A stretch of DNA of 64,000 nucleotides. It comes from Streptomyces graminofaciens. GTDB lineage: Bacteria; Actinomycetota; Actinomycetes; Streptomycetales; Streptomycetaceae. The notes under the pieces are model-generated. The model saw only the letters and a list, made by a program, of their open reading frames with translations, was not told where the DNA came from and made no database searches. The stretch's first letter is position 1, and each line of letters begins with the position of its first letter. A program made the translations under genes and the position numbers. This document shows, one piece after another, positions 32,515 to 42,493 of the stretch. Where the stretch lies: contig NZ_AP018448.1 of assembly GCF_030294945.1 (NCBI RefSeq), forward strand, positions 3,410,001 to 3,474,000, given 5' to 3'.

Positions 32515-34380
32515 TCAGCGGCCGACCGCGTACCCCTGCATGCCCCGTGCGTTCGCGGCCGCCGACAGCAGCCCGGTTCGCGGGTCGCGGGCGACCGCGC
32601 ACAGCCGGCCCTCGGACCAGGGCTCGCCGACGGTGACGTCGTGGCCGCGCCGGCGCAGCTCCGCGACGACCTCCGGGGGCATCCGGGACTCGACGGTGAC
32701 ACTGCCGGGTCGCATACCGCGTGGGAAGAAGGAGCTGGGGAAGCCGTCGTTGTGCCAGTTCGGGGCGTCGATCGCGCCTTGGAGGTCGAGGCCGCCGCGG
32801 ACCGGCGGGCGCAGGGCGACCGCGAGGAAGAAGTGCAGTTGCCACTGGTCCTGCTGGTCGCCGCCGGGTGTGCCGAACGCCATCACCGGCACCCCGTCGC
32901 GCAGCGCGAGTGACGGGGTGAGGGTGGTGCGCGGGCGGCGCCCGGGGGTGAGCGAGTTCGGCAGGCCTTCGTCCAGCCAGGCCATCTGGAGCCGGGTGCC
33001 GAGGGGGAAGCCAAGCTCGGGCACGACCGGGTTGGACTGCAGCCAGCCCCCGCTGGGCGTGGCCGCGACCATGTTGCCCCAGCGGTCGACGATGTCGAGG
33101 TGGCAGGTGTCGCCCCGGGTGCCCCCGTCGGCCGCGACCTCGGGCTCGCCCGGCACCGGGCAGCGCGGGCCCCCGGCCGCTGTCGGCCCACCGGCACCCG
33201 GCAGCCCCTTGGCGACCGTCGGCTCGCCTGCCCCCATCGGGTCGAAGCCGGGTTCGTCGGCGGCCACCACGCGCGCGTGCACGCTCATCCGCGGGGTGCG
33301 CCCTCCTGGGCTGCCCGGGCGCAGCTCGTACGACGCCTCGTCGCCGACGAGTGCGCGCCGCTCGGCGTTGTACGCGTCGGACAGCAGCTCGGCGACGGGC
33401 ACCTCCGCTCCCGCGTCCCCGTACCAGGCCTCCCGGTCGGCCATGGCGAGCTTGCAGCCCTCGACGAGCAGGTGCACGTAGGCGGCGGACCCGTACTCCG
33501 GCAGCTCGGGCGGGAGCAGGGCGAGCTGCTGGAGGAGCGCCGGGCCCTGACTCCAGGGGCCCGCCTTGCAGAGGGTCCAGCCGTTCCAGTCGTACGTCAC
33601 CGGGGCCTCGTAGGAGGCGGACCAGGAGGCCAGGTCGGCTCGGACGAGTGTCCCGGTGTGCCGTTCGCCGCTGGTGTCCATGGTGGGCCGCGCGGCCTGC
33701 CGTACGAGGGCCTCGGCGATGAAGCCGGAGCGCCACACCTCGCGGGCCGCGTCGATCCGGGCCTCCCGGCCGCCCGCTCCCTCGACCTCGGCGAGCAGCC
33801 GCCGCCAGGTCGCGGCGAGCGCGGGGTTGCGGAACAGCTCGCCGGGGCGCGGCGCCCGCCCGTCCGGCAGATACACCTCCGCCGACGAGAGCCACTCCTT
33901 CTCGAGGAGTTCACGCACCGACTCGACGGTCGCCCCGACGTTCTCCACGGGCGCGTGCCCGTCCTCCGCGTACCCGATGGCGTACTTCAGGACGTCGGCC
34001 GGTTCCTTGGTGCCGTGGTCGCGCAGGAGGAGCATCCAGGCGTCGAACGCGCCCGGTACGGCGGCCGCGAGAGGCCCCGTACCGGGTACGAGATTCAAAC
34101 CGAGTCCCCTGTAGTGCTCGATCGTCGCCCCGGCGGGCGCGACGCCCTGCCCGCACAGGACGCGGACCTCGCCGTCCGCCGGGGCGAGGAGTATCGGGAC
34201 CTCGCCCGCCGGGCCGTTGAGATGCGGCTCGACGACGTGCAGGACGAAGCCCGCCGCGACGGCCGCGTCGAACGCGTTGCCGCCGTCCTCCAGCACGGCC
34301 ATCGCCGACTGGGAGGCGAGCCAGTGCGTGGAGGACACCATCCCGAAGGTGCCCTGGAGCGTCGGTCGGGTGGTGAACAC
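32515..34380 (-). CDS. Gamma-glutamyltransferase-family protein (cytoplasmic)
   Basis: 621 residues from GTG 34380, set by GAGGAG 7 bases upstream. The N-terminal part MVSSTHWLASQSAMAVLEDGGNAFDAAVAA is typical. The autoprocessing nucleophile is the Thr of TRGDTCHLDIVD, followed by GNMVAATPSGG. TPGGDQQDQWQLHFFLAVA belongs to the small subunit. No signal peptide is seen, unlike the second family member at 49444. Members hydrolyse or transfer gamma-glutamyl groups; some close relatives act as acylases, so the substrate is open. The central part has a Gly/Ala-rich insertion. Confidence 0.87.
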   Translation of the reverse strand: MFTTRPTLQGTFGMVSSTHWLASQSAMAVLEDGGNAFDAAVAAGFVLHVVEPHLNGPAGEVPILLAPADGEVRVLCGQGVAPAGATIEHYRGLGLNLVPGTGPLAAAVPGAFDAWMLLLRDHGTKEPADVLKYAIGYAEDGHAPVENVGATVESVRELLEKEWLSSAEVYLPDGRAPRPGELFRNPALAATWRRLLAEVEGAGGREARIDAAREVWRSGFIAEALVRQAARPTMDTSGERHTGTLVRADLASWSASYEAPVTYDWNGWTLCKAGPWSQGPALLQQLALLPPELPEYGSAAYVHLLVEGCKLAMADREAWYGDAGAEVPVAELLSDAYNAERRALVGDEASYELRPGSPGGRTPRMSVHARVVAADEPGFDPMGAGEPTVAKGLPGAGGPTAAGGPRCPVPGEPEVAADGGTRGDTCHLDIVDRWGNMVAATPSGGWLQSNPVVPELGFPLGTRLQMAWLDEGLPNSLTPGRRPRTTLTPSLALRDGVPVMAFGTPGGDQQDQWQLHFFLAVALRPPVRGGLDLQGAIDAPNWHNDGFPSSFFPRGMRPGSVTVESRMPPEVVAELRRRGHDVTVGEPWSEGRLCAVARDPRTGLLSAAANARGMQGYAVGR

Positions 34381-34441
34381 GGGCGGACTCCTCACAACGG
34401 GGCGGGCGTCGCACGATCGTACGCACCACGATCACCCCGGA

Positions 34442-35275
34442 TCAGCCCCGGCGCCTGCCCACCGTCAGCACATGCCCGCTCGCCCCCAGCAGCGACGGCT
34501 CCGACTCGATGCGCCGGGTGGCCGCCAGGACGGCCTCGCGGCGCTCCGGGTCGTCCAGCCACTCCTCGACCCCGCCCATCAGCCAGGCGACACCCTCGAC
34601 GCCGTACTGGCCCTCGTGGACGAGCCCCGCCTCGGTGAACTCGGGCGGTACCTCGGCCGGGTCGGCGAAGTAGGCGGTTGTGAAGTGCGGGTCGTCCGAC
34701 GAGGCCGCATGCCTGCCGTCGACGGAGACGGCGTCGACGCGTACACGGCGCTCCGGCAGGAAGTAGTTCCCCTGCAGGAGGGTGTCGTTGAGGCCCGCGA
34801 ACCGGTTGATCGTGGCCCCGATCACCACACCACCGGGGCGGACGGCCCGGTGCGCCTCGGCCAGGGCGCGTATCCGGTCCGGGCGTTCGGGCAGGTGGTA
34901 GAGGGGGCCGAGGAAGAGCACGGCGTCGTAGGCCGCGTCCTCGGCGGGCAGGGCGCGGGCGTCCCCGAGCCGGGCGGTGACGCCGGGGAGCCGGCCGGAC
35001 TGTTCGACGTGCAGCGGTACGGGATCGACGACTTCGACCTCGTACCCGTCCCGGGCCAGCCACTCCGCGTGGATCCCGGTGCCGCCGCCGACGTCGAGCA
35101 CGCGCGCGGGGGCCTCGGGCAGGAGGCGCCGCAGGATCTCCTGGGTGCGCCAGAACTCCAGTCGTCCGGTGCCCTGTCTGAGGCGGGCGTCCTCCTTGCC
35201 CTGCTCGTAGTAGGCGAGGATGTCGCCGCGCAGGGAGGGAGGTTGAGGATCGGTCGCAGACGGTGATCGAGTCAT
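34442..35275 (-). CDS. Class I SAM-dependent methyltransferase
   Basis: 277 residues from ATG 35275. VLDVGGGTGIHAEWLA is the SAM-binding glycine motif near residue 60; VEVVDPVPLH carries the acidic residue for ribose, and DAVLFLGPLYHLPER is motif IV. It begins with YYEQGKEDARLRQGTGRLEFWRT, seen in small-molecule methyltransferases of this group. The substrate is not known. It lies upstream of the gamma-glutamyltransferase on the same strand, 61 bases away, so they may share a transcript. Confidence 0.87.
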   Translation of the reverse strand: MTRSPSATDPQPPSLRGDILAYYEQGKEDARLRQGTGRLEFWRTQEILRRLLPEAPARVLDVGGGTGIHAEWLARDGYEVEVVDPVPLHVEQSGRLPGVTARLGDARALPAEDAAYDAVLFLGPLYHLPERPDRIRALAEAHRAVRPGGVVIGATINRFAGLNDTLLQGNYFLPERRVRVDAVSVDGRHAASSDDPHFTTAYFADPAEVPPEFTEAGLVHEGQYGVEGVAWLMGGVEEWLDDPERREAVLAATRRIESEPSLLGASGHVLTVGRRRG

Positions 35276-35362
35276 GCGTCCAGGGTCCTGATCACCGCGA
35301 GGAACCCGCAACCGGTTAAGAGGAACCCCCAACCGGTTGAGCGGCCTGCGGCGGCCGACGGG

Positions 35363-36055
35363 TCACGAACCCTCGGCGACCTTCGCCCACGCCGTCCTGC
35401 CGAGGCGTCCGGTGTTGCCGAGGTCGATGCCGCCGTCGGGGGCCACGATCTCGGCGGGCCTGCCCTTCGCCGGAGTCACCCGCAGATAGGGGGCGTTGAC
35501 GGCGGGCGTGTCCGCCTCGGTGACCGTGTTGCGCCACACCAGTTCCGTTCTCGCCGACTCGCCCGGCTTCAGGGTCACGGCGTGCGGTCCGAGGTCGGGC
35601 ACAGCCGTCGTGATCGGCCCTGAGCCCTTGAGGACGCGTACGGCGGCGGGCTCGCTCTCCGCGTCGAGGACTTCGAGCTCGGGGTAGCCGTTGAGGGTGT
35701 ACGTCTTCTTGCCGCAGTTGGTGAGGGTCACACCCATCGCGCGCAGCCCCATCGCCGTCGCCACGAGTTCCGGCCGGATCCTCACACCCGAACCCGGACA
35801 GGGGGACGACGGGTCGGGCGTGGGCACCTCGGTCGGCTGTACGTCCAGCTCCGAGACGGAGAGGTCCGGCATTTCCGAAGGCCACGTCCCGGCCGCTTCC
35901 GTGCCTGCCGGCGAGGCGCTCGGCGAGGGCTCGGCCCGGCCGGGGTCGCGCTCGCGGTCGAGTTCGGCGGAGAGTCCGCAGCCGCTCACGAGGAGAGTGA
36001 GCGCCGCCGCCGTCAGCAGCACACGAGGGCCCCTGCGGCCGCGTATCGGAATCAT
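35363..36055 (-). CDS. DUF4232-domain lipoprotein
   Basis: 230 residues from ATG 36055. The N-terminus is a lipoprotein signal (VLLTAAALTLLVSGCG) with the lipobox LVSGC. After a Pro/Ser-rich linker the C-terminal 130 residues form a beta-rich DUF4232 domain (ELVATAMGLRAMGVTLTNCGKKTYTLNGYPELEVLD). Domain function is unknown. It is anchored outside the membrane. It is divergent from the next exported protein, with a 215-bp shared upstream region. Confidence 0.85.
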   Translation of the reverse strand: MIPIRGRRGPRVLLTAAALTLLVSGCGLSAELDRERDPGRAEPSPSASPAGTEAAGTWPSEMPDLSVSELDVQPTEVPTPDPSSPCPGSGVRIRPELVATAMGLRAMGVTLTNCGKKTYTLNGYPELEVLDAESEPAAVRVLKGSGPITTAVPDLGPHAVTLKPGESARTELVWRNTVTEADTPAVNAPYLRVTPAKGRPAEIVAPDGGIDLGNTGRLGRTAWAKVAEGS

Positions 36056-36270
36056 GAGCCGATCATGACACGCGCCCCGGGGCGGAAGCCGGGAGTCCGC
36101 GGAGGGGACACAAACGCCCCGGAGCGACCCGCGCACGCATTCGAACGCGAGTCCCGGCCGCCACGTATACACAGAACGAGCCCGCACTTCCGCCCCACAG
36201 GCAGTCGTGTGAGACTGACGTACCCTTCCGCCCGGCGGGACCCCCCGCCCCGACACCGAGAAGTGCGCCT

Positions 36271-36942
36271 GTGCGTGATCTCCCTCTGCCGCTCGCCCTG
36301 ACCGCACGACTTCTGCCGGTCGCCGTACTCGCCACGGCGGGCTGGGCGTTGTCGTCCGGCCCGCTTGCCGCGACCCCGGCCGGGGAGGACTCCGCCAAGG
36401 ACACCGCTTCCGCGCCGATCTCCGCCTCGGACTCCGCCCCGCCGACCTCCGCCGCGTCCAAGACGTTCACGTCGGCGCCCACACCCTGCCAGAGCGTCAC
36501 GGAGAAAACGGTCAAATCCCTTGTTCCGGGCACGAAGACGGCCGGCAAGGAAATAAGGTCGACCAACGAGTCCGTGCGCCGCACCTGTTCCTGGAACGCG
36601 CTCGAGGGCTTCGACTACCGCTGGCTCGACGTCTCGTACGAGGTCCAGGAATCGGACAAGAAGGCCGAAACCTCTTATGCCGCGCGACTCAAGGAGAAGA
36701 GCGGCGGCGGTGCCGTACCCGGTCTCGGTGACTCGGCCTACTCCGTCGTGAACCTCACCACCGAGGACAAGCAGCAGACACGTGAAGGCGTGGTGTTCGC
36801 CCGCGTGTCCAACGCCCTGGTGATCGTCACGTACAACGGCAGCGACTTCGAGTCGAAGAAGGCGCCGAGCACGGACGAGATCAACAAGGGCGCCATCAAG
36901 GCGGCGAAAGAGGCGGTGGCCGCGCTGGAGAAGTCCCGATAG
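36271..36942 (+). CDS. Exported DUF3558-like protein
   Basis: 223 residues from GTG 36271. A signal segment (LTARLLPVAVLATAGWALSS) is followed by a Ser/Ala/Asp-rich linker and then a domain with two cysteines (PTPCQSVTEKTVKSLVPG, RRTCSWNALEG), as in DUF3558 proteins. There is no clear lipobox Cys. VPGLGDSAYSVVNL and ALVIVTYNG are the conserved ending. Function unknown. It is convergent with the NCS1 permease gene, 48 bases away. Confidence 0.75.
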   Translation: MRDLPLPLALTARLLPVAVLATAGWALSSGPLAATPAGEDSAKDTASAPISASDSAPPTSAASKTFTSAPTPCQSVTEKTVKSLVPGTKTAGKEIRSTNESVRRTCSWNALEGFDYRWLDVSYEVQESDKKAETSYAARLKEKSGGGAVPGLGDSAYSVVNLTTEDKQQTREGVVFARVSNALVIVTYNGSDFESKKAPSTDEINKGAIKAAKEAVAALEKSR

Positions 36943-36990
36943 GGATGTCTCTCCGGCACGGCCACCGCCCGCGCTGTTCGACGACCGCCG

Positions 36991-38550
<1,560 letters not shown>

Positions 38551-38603
38551 GGGCAGGCCAATCAAGGAGGCGGGACGGGAAAGAAAGGCCGTGCGGTGGC
38601 CCC

Positions 38604-38672
38604 GGCGGGTCCGGCGAGGGCGCGTGCCCTCGCCGGACCCGCCCAGCCCCTCCCCGGGACGGCGGGGAGGGG
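38604..38672. terminator. Double hairpin between the LLM oxidoreductase and the permease
   Basis: A perfect 18-bp inverted repeat (38604-38621 with 38626-38643, 4-base loop GCGT) is followed at once by a 10-bp one (38647-38656 CCCCTCCCCG with 38663-38672 CGGGGAGGGG). It lies downstream of the catabolic operon and upstream of the permease on the minus strand, so it may terminate the operon or stabilise its 3' end. Confidence 0.75.
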
Positions 38673-38767
38673 AGACAAGGTGTGGGGGGTCGAAGAGTGG
38701 AGCGGTTCATTCCGGATTGTTGCCGGCGGCATTGTCGCAGCCGCTGACCTGGGTGGGAACCCCCAGG

Positions 38768-39787
38768 TCAGCCGTTGACCGCCGGGATGACCGTCGAGCC
38801 GTACGCCTCGATCACGGCCTCCTGCGCGTCATGCATGTCGTACACCGCGAACTGGTCCACGCCCAGCTCACGCAACCTGTTCAGCTTCGCGATGTGCGCC
38901 TCGGGGGTGCCGATGACGCAGAACCGGTCGACGATCTCGTCCGGCACGAACTGGGTGTCGGGGTTGTCGGCGCGCCCGTGGTGGGAGTAGTCGTACCCCT
39001 CGCGGGCCTTGATGTAGTCCGTCAGCTCCTCCGGTACGGCCGCGGAGTGCTCGCCGTACTTGGACACCAGGTCGGCGACGTGGTTGCCGACCATCCCGCC
39101 GAACCAGCGGCACTGCTCGCGCGCGTGGGCCAGGGCCTCCGGTGAGTCGTCCTCGGTGACGTACGCGGGAGCGGCCACGCAGACCTTCACCTCGGACGGG
39201 TCGCGCCCGGCGGCCACGGCCGCGTCCTTGACCGCCTTGACCATGTACTCGGTCAGATAGAGGTCGGACAGCTGGAGGATGAAGCCGTCGGCCTCCTCGC
39301 CGGTCATCTTCAGGGCCTTGGGGCCGTACGCGGCCATCCAGACCGGGAGTTCGGCGCCCTCCTTGATCCACGGGAACTTGATGATCGTGCCGCCGAGGTC
39401 GGCCTCTCCCCCGCTGCCCAGCGACCGGATCACCTTCATCGCCTCGCTGATGCGGGCCAGGGTGTTGGGCTTGCGGCCCGCGACACGCATCGCGGAGTCG
39501 CCGCGGCCGATGCCGCAGACCGTGCGGTTGCCGAACATGTCGTTGAGCGTGGCGAAGGTCGAGGCGGTGACCTCCCAGGTGCGGGTGCCCGGGTTGGTGA
39601 CCATCGGGCCGACCGTCAGGTTCGTGGTCTGCGACAGGATCTGACTGTAAATCACGAACGGCTCCTGCCACAGCACGGCGGAGTCGAAGGTCCAGCCGTA
39701 TGTGAAGCCGTTGTCCTCGGCGCGTTTCATCAGCTCGATGACACGCGAGGCCGGGGGGTCGGTCTGCAGGACGAGTCCGAAGTCCAT
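38768..39787 (-). CDS. LLM-class F420-dependent oxidoreductase (TIGR03842-like)
   Basis: 339 residues of luciferase-like monooxygenase fold. MDFGLVLQTDPPASRVIELMKRAED, YGWTFDSAVLWQEPF, TVGPMVTNPGTRTWEVTAS, GNRTVCGIGRGDSA and PVWMAAYGPKALKM are characteristic of the F420-binding branch. GGAG precedes ATG 39787, which is 11 bases from the dihydropyrimidinase stop, so the genes are co-transcribed. It may oxidise or reduce a pathway intermediate with F420; since no dihydropyrimidine dehydrogenase is encoded here, it is a candidate for the ring-reduction step. That role is inference. Confidence 0.85.
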   Translation of the reverse strand: MDFGLVLQTDPPASRVIELMKRAEDNGFTYGWTFDSAVLWQEPFVIYSQILSQTTNLTVGPMVTNPGTRTWEVTASTFATLNDMFGNRTVCGIGRGDSAMRVAGRKPNTLARISEAMKVIRSLGSGGEADLGGTIIKFPWIKEGAELPVWMAAYGPKALKMTGEEADGFILQLSDLYLTEYMVKAVKDAAVAAGRDPSEVKVCVAAPAYVTEDDSPEALAHAREQCRWFGGMVGNHVADLVSKYGEHSAAVPEELTDYIKAREGYDYSHHGRADNPDTQFVPDEIVDRFCVIGTPEAHIAKLNRLRELGVDQFAVYDMHDAQEAVIEAYGSTVIPAVNG

Positions 39788-39798
39788 GGGCGCCACTC

Positions 39799-41202
39799 CT
39801 AGTTGAGGTACTGACAGGTGGAGCGGGGGGTGTACGTGCCGTGCCCGGCGTGCCCGGTGTACTCCCGCTCGGTGATGACCGGTTCGCCGCGCGAGAGGAC
39901 CGTCTCGACCCGGCCGGTGATGCGCTTGCCCTCGTACGCCGAGTAGTCGACGTTCATGTGGTGGGTCTCGGCGGACACGACCTGCTCGGCGTGCGGGTCG
40001 TAGATGACGACGTCGGCGTCCGCGCCCGGCGCGATGGTGCCCTTCTTCGGGTACATGCCGAACATCCGGGCCGGGGTCGCGCAGGCGATCTCGATCCAGC
40101 GGCGGCGCGAGATGTGCCCGTCGACGACCGCCTGGTGCAGCAGGTCCATCCGGTTCTCGACGCCCGGCAGGCCGTTGGGGATCTTGGAGAAGTCGCCGCG
40201 GCCCAGTTCCTTCTGGCCGACGAAGCAGAAGGGGCAGTGGTCGGTGGAGACGACCTGCAAGTCGTTCGTCCGCAGCCCCTGCCACAGCTTCGCCTGATGC
40301 TCACGGGGCCTCAACGGCGTGCTGCAAACGTACTTGGAGCCCTCGAAGTCCGGCTCCGCGAGGTTGTCGGTGGACAGGAACAGGTACTGCGGGCAGGTCT
40401 CGCCGAAGACGTTGAGCCCCTCGTCGCGTGCCCTGGCCAGCTCGGCGACCGCCTCCATCGCCGAGACGTGCACGACGTACAGGGGGGCGCCGGCGACCTG
40501 GGCGAGCTTGATGGCGCGATGGGTGGCCTCGGCCTCCAGCAGGGCCTTGCGCACTTCACCGTGGTAACGGGGGTCGGTCTCGCCGCGCGCCAGCGCCTGC
40601 TCGACCAGTACGTCGATCGCGATGCCGTTCTCGGCGTGCATCATGATCAGGCCGCCGTTCTCGGCGGAGCGCTGCATGGCGCGCAGGATCTGGCCGTCGT
40701 CGCTGTAGAAGACGCCCGGGTAGGCCATGAACTGCTTGAAGGAGGTGACGCCTTCCTCGACGAGGTGGTCCATCTCCTTGAGCGTCGACTGGTTCACATC
40801 GGAGACGATCATGTGGAAGGCGTAGTCGATCGCGCAGTTGCCCTCCGCCTTCGCGTGCCAGGCGTCGAGGCCCTCGCGCAGGCTATGGCCCACGCTCTGC
40901 ACGGCGAAGTCGACGATCGTCGTCGTACCGCCCCAGGCGGCGGCCCGGGTGCCGGTCTCGAAGGTGTCCGAGGCGAAGGTGCCGCCGAACGGCAGCTCCA
41001 TGTGGGTGTGGGCGTCGACGCCGCCCGGGATCACGTACTTCCCGGTGGCGTCGATCGTGCGCTCGGCGGTCCAGGTCTCGGCGACCGGGGTGCCGCTCGC
41101 GGCGAGGGCGGCGATGCGGCCGTCCTCGATCAGGACGTCGGCGTGGATCTCGTCGGACGCGGTGATGACGAGACCGCCGCGAATGACTGTACGGCCGCTC
41201 AT
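39799..41202 (-). CDS. hydA: Dihydropyrimidinase / D-hydantoinase
   Basis: 467 residues. Metal ligands H65 and H67 in DAHTHMEL, the carboxylated Lys K156 in TSFKQFMAYPG, the His of MMHAEN and VVHVSAME, and the Asp of STDHCPF are all present, so the binuclear site is complete. It opens the ring of dihydrouracil, dihydrothymine or 5-substituted hydantoins to N-carbamoyl amino acids. The product would feed the carbamoyl amidohydrolase encoded just upstream. It is followed 11 bases later by the LLM gene. Length is normal for the family. Confidence 0.93.
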   Translation of the reverse strand: MSGRTVIRGGLVITASDEIHADVLIEDGRIAALAASGTPVAETWTAERTIDATGKYVIPGGVDAHTHMELPFGGTFASDTFETGTRAAAWGGTTTIVDFAVQSVGHSLREGLDAWHAKAEGNCAIDYAFHMIVSDVNQSTLKEMDHLVEEGVTSFKQFMAYPGVFYSDDGQILRAMQRSAENGGLIMMHAENGIAIDVLVEQALARGETDPRYHGEVRKALLEAEATHRAIKLAQVAGAPLYVVHVSAMEAVAELARARDEGLNVFGETCPQYLFLSTDNLAEPDFEGSKYVCSTPLRPREHQAKLWQGLRTNDLQVVSTDHCPFCFVGQKELGRGDFSKIPNGLPGVENRMDLLHQAVVDGHISRRRWIEIACATPARMFGMYPKKGTIAPGADADVVIYDPHAEQVVSAETHHMNVDYSAYEGKRITGRVETVLSRGEPVITEREYTGHAGHGTYTPRSTCQYLN

Positions 41203-41257
41203 TGGTTCACGCTCCCTCGGGTTGTTGGGGAAGTACCGGTCGTCGGTGGCTGGTCGC

Positions 41258-41295
41258 GCAGTTCCCCGCGCCCCTGGCAGGGCGCGGGGAACTGC
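41258..41295. repeat. Hairpin repeat of a Streptomyces intergenic family
   Basis: Perfect 16-bp inverted repeat GCAGTTCCCCGCGCCC (41258-41273) with its complement at 41280-41295 and a 6-base loop. It lies in the 97-bp gap between the amidohydrolase and dihydropyrimidinase genes on the minus strand. Related sequences occur at 17412-17431 and 49401-49433. It may be an attenuator, an RNA-stability element or simply a dispersed repeat. Confidence 0.75.
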
Positions 41296-41299
41296 CTGG

Positions 41300-42142
41300 T
41301 CACGGCGCTGTCAGCGGCTCGTACGCGTCCGGGCGGCGGTCCCGGAAGAACTGCCAGCGGTCGCGGACCTCGCGGAGCTTGGCCAGGTCCAGGTCGCGGA
41401 CGACGAGTTCGGTCTCCTTGTCGCTCGCCACCTCGCCGACGAACTGGGCCTCCGGGTCCACGAAGTACGAGGTGCCGTAGAAGTCGTTGTCGCCGAGGTC
41501 CTCGACGCCGACCCGGTTTATCGCGCCGATGAAGTACTCGTTGGCGACGGCCGCCGCCGGCTGCTCCAGCTGCCACAGGTAGCGGGACAGACCGCGCGAG
41601 GTGGCCGACGGGTTGAAGACGATCTCGGCGCCGCCGAGACCCAGCGCGCGCCAGCCCTCCGGGAAGTGCCGGTCGTAGCAGATGTACACACCGATCCTCC
41701 CGACGGCGGTGTCGAAGATCGGCCAGCCGGCGTTGCCCGGGCGGAAGTAGAACTTCTCCCAGAAGCCGGGCACCTGCGGGATGTGGTGCTTGCGGTACTT
41801 GCCGAGGTACTTGCCGTCCGCGTCGATCACGGCTGCGGTGTTGTAGAGGACGCCCGGCTGCTCCTCCTCGTACATCGGCAGCACGAGGACGAGGCCCAGT
41901 TCCTTGGCGAGCGCCTGGAAGCGCTTGACGATCGGGCCGTCCGGGATCTGCTCGGCGTACTCGTAGAACGCCTTGTCCTGGACCTGGCAGAAGTAGGGAC
42001 CGTAGAACAGCTCCTGGAAACACAGGACCTGAGCACCCTGGGCGGCCGCGTCGCGGGCCGCCTGCTCGTGGACCTGGATCATCGACTCCTTGTCGCCGGT
42101 CCAGGCCGTCTGGAAGATGGCTGCGCGGATGACTCTGCTCAT
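41300..42142 (-). CDS. N-carbamoyl-beta-alanine amidohydrolase (nitrilase superfamily), copy 1
   Basis: 280 residues. The nitrilase triad is visible as E44 (CFQELFYGPYF), K118 (KYRKHHIPQ) and C155 (GVYICYDRHFPEGW). The sequence LYNTAAVIDADGKYLGKYRK and NPSATSRGLS are typical of beta-ureidopropionases. It hydrolyses the N-carbamoyl group to ammonia, CO2 and a beta-amino acid, the step after dihydropyrimidinase. A close paralogue of the same length lies at 45597. The gene is followed by the hairpin repeat and then hydA. Confidence 0.92.
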   Translation of the reverse strand: MSRVIRAAIFQTAWTGDKESMIQVHEQAARDAAAQGAQVLCFQELFYGPYFCQVQDKAFYEYAEQIPDGPIVKRFQALAKELGLVLVLPMYEEEQPGVLYNTAAVIDADGKYLGKYRKHHIPQVPGFWEKFYFRPGNAGWPIFDTAVGRIGVYICYDRHFPEGWRALGLGGAEIVFNPSATSRGLSRYLWQLEQPAAAVANEYFIGAINRVGVEDLGDNDFYGTSYFVDPEAQFVGEVASDKETELVVRDLDLAKLREVRDRWQFFRDRRPDAYEPLTAP

Positions 42143-42166
42143 CGGGACCTCCGGTCACTCGGTGTG

Positions 42167-42366
42167 CTGGGGCGGGCGTCGGAAGTACCGTCGTCCGCCC
42201 GCAGGGCGGGCCCTGCGGCGTCCGGTGCGTGCTCTCGGCGTGCCGGGTGCAAGACCTCGTACTGGATGTACTTGGGCTTGTGCCCGGTGCGGCGAGTGGG
42301 GGTGCCCCCTCTGGGGGAGCGTGCCGGGCGTCGTGGGGCAGACGGGACTTCCAACGCCCGCCCCAG
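42167..42366. repeat. 200-bp element with 26-bp terminal inverted repeats
   Basis: The ends 42167-42192 and 42341-42366 are inverted repeats matching at 24 of 26 positions. The interior contains AGGGCGGGCCCTGCG and a second hairpin around 42290-42320 (GGGGGTGCCCCC). No gene is present; the whole 351-bp gap between the amidohydrolase and pucR holds only this element. Part of the interior is shared with the element at 54380-54480. It behaves like a miniature inverted-repeat element or a large structured RNA. Confidence 0.7.
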
Positions 42367-42493
42367 GAGCCTAGGAAGTCCGGAAGTCGGGTTTGAGTTG
42401 CACGGTGTCACGTCTGGAGCCGTTTCGCGTTCCACCGTGTCACCTCTTCGTGGGCGCATGTTTCACCGCCGTTTTCCCAGGTCCCGGCATGTT

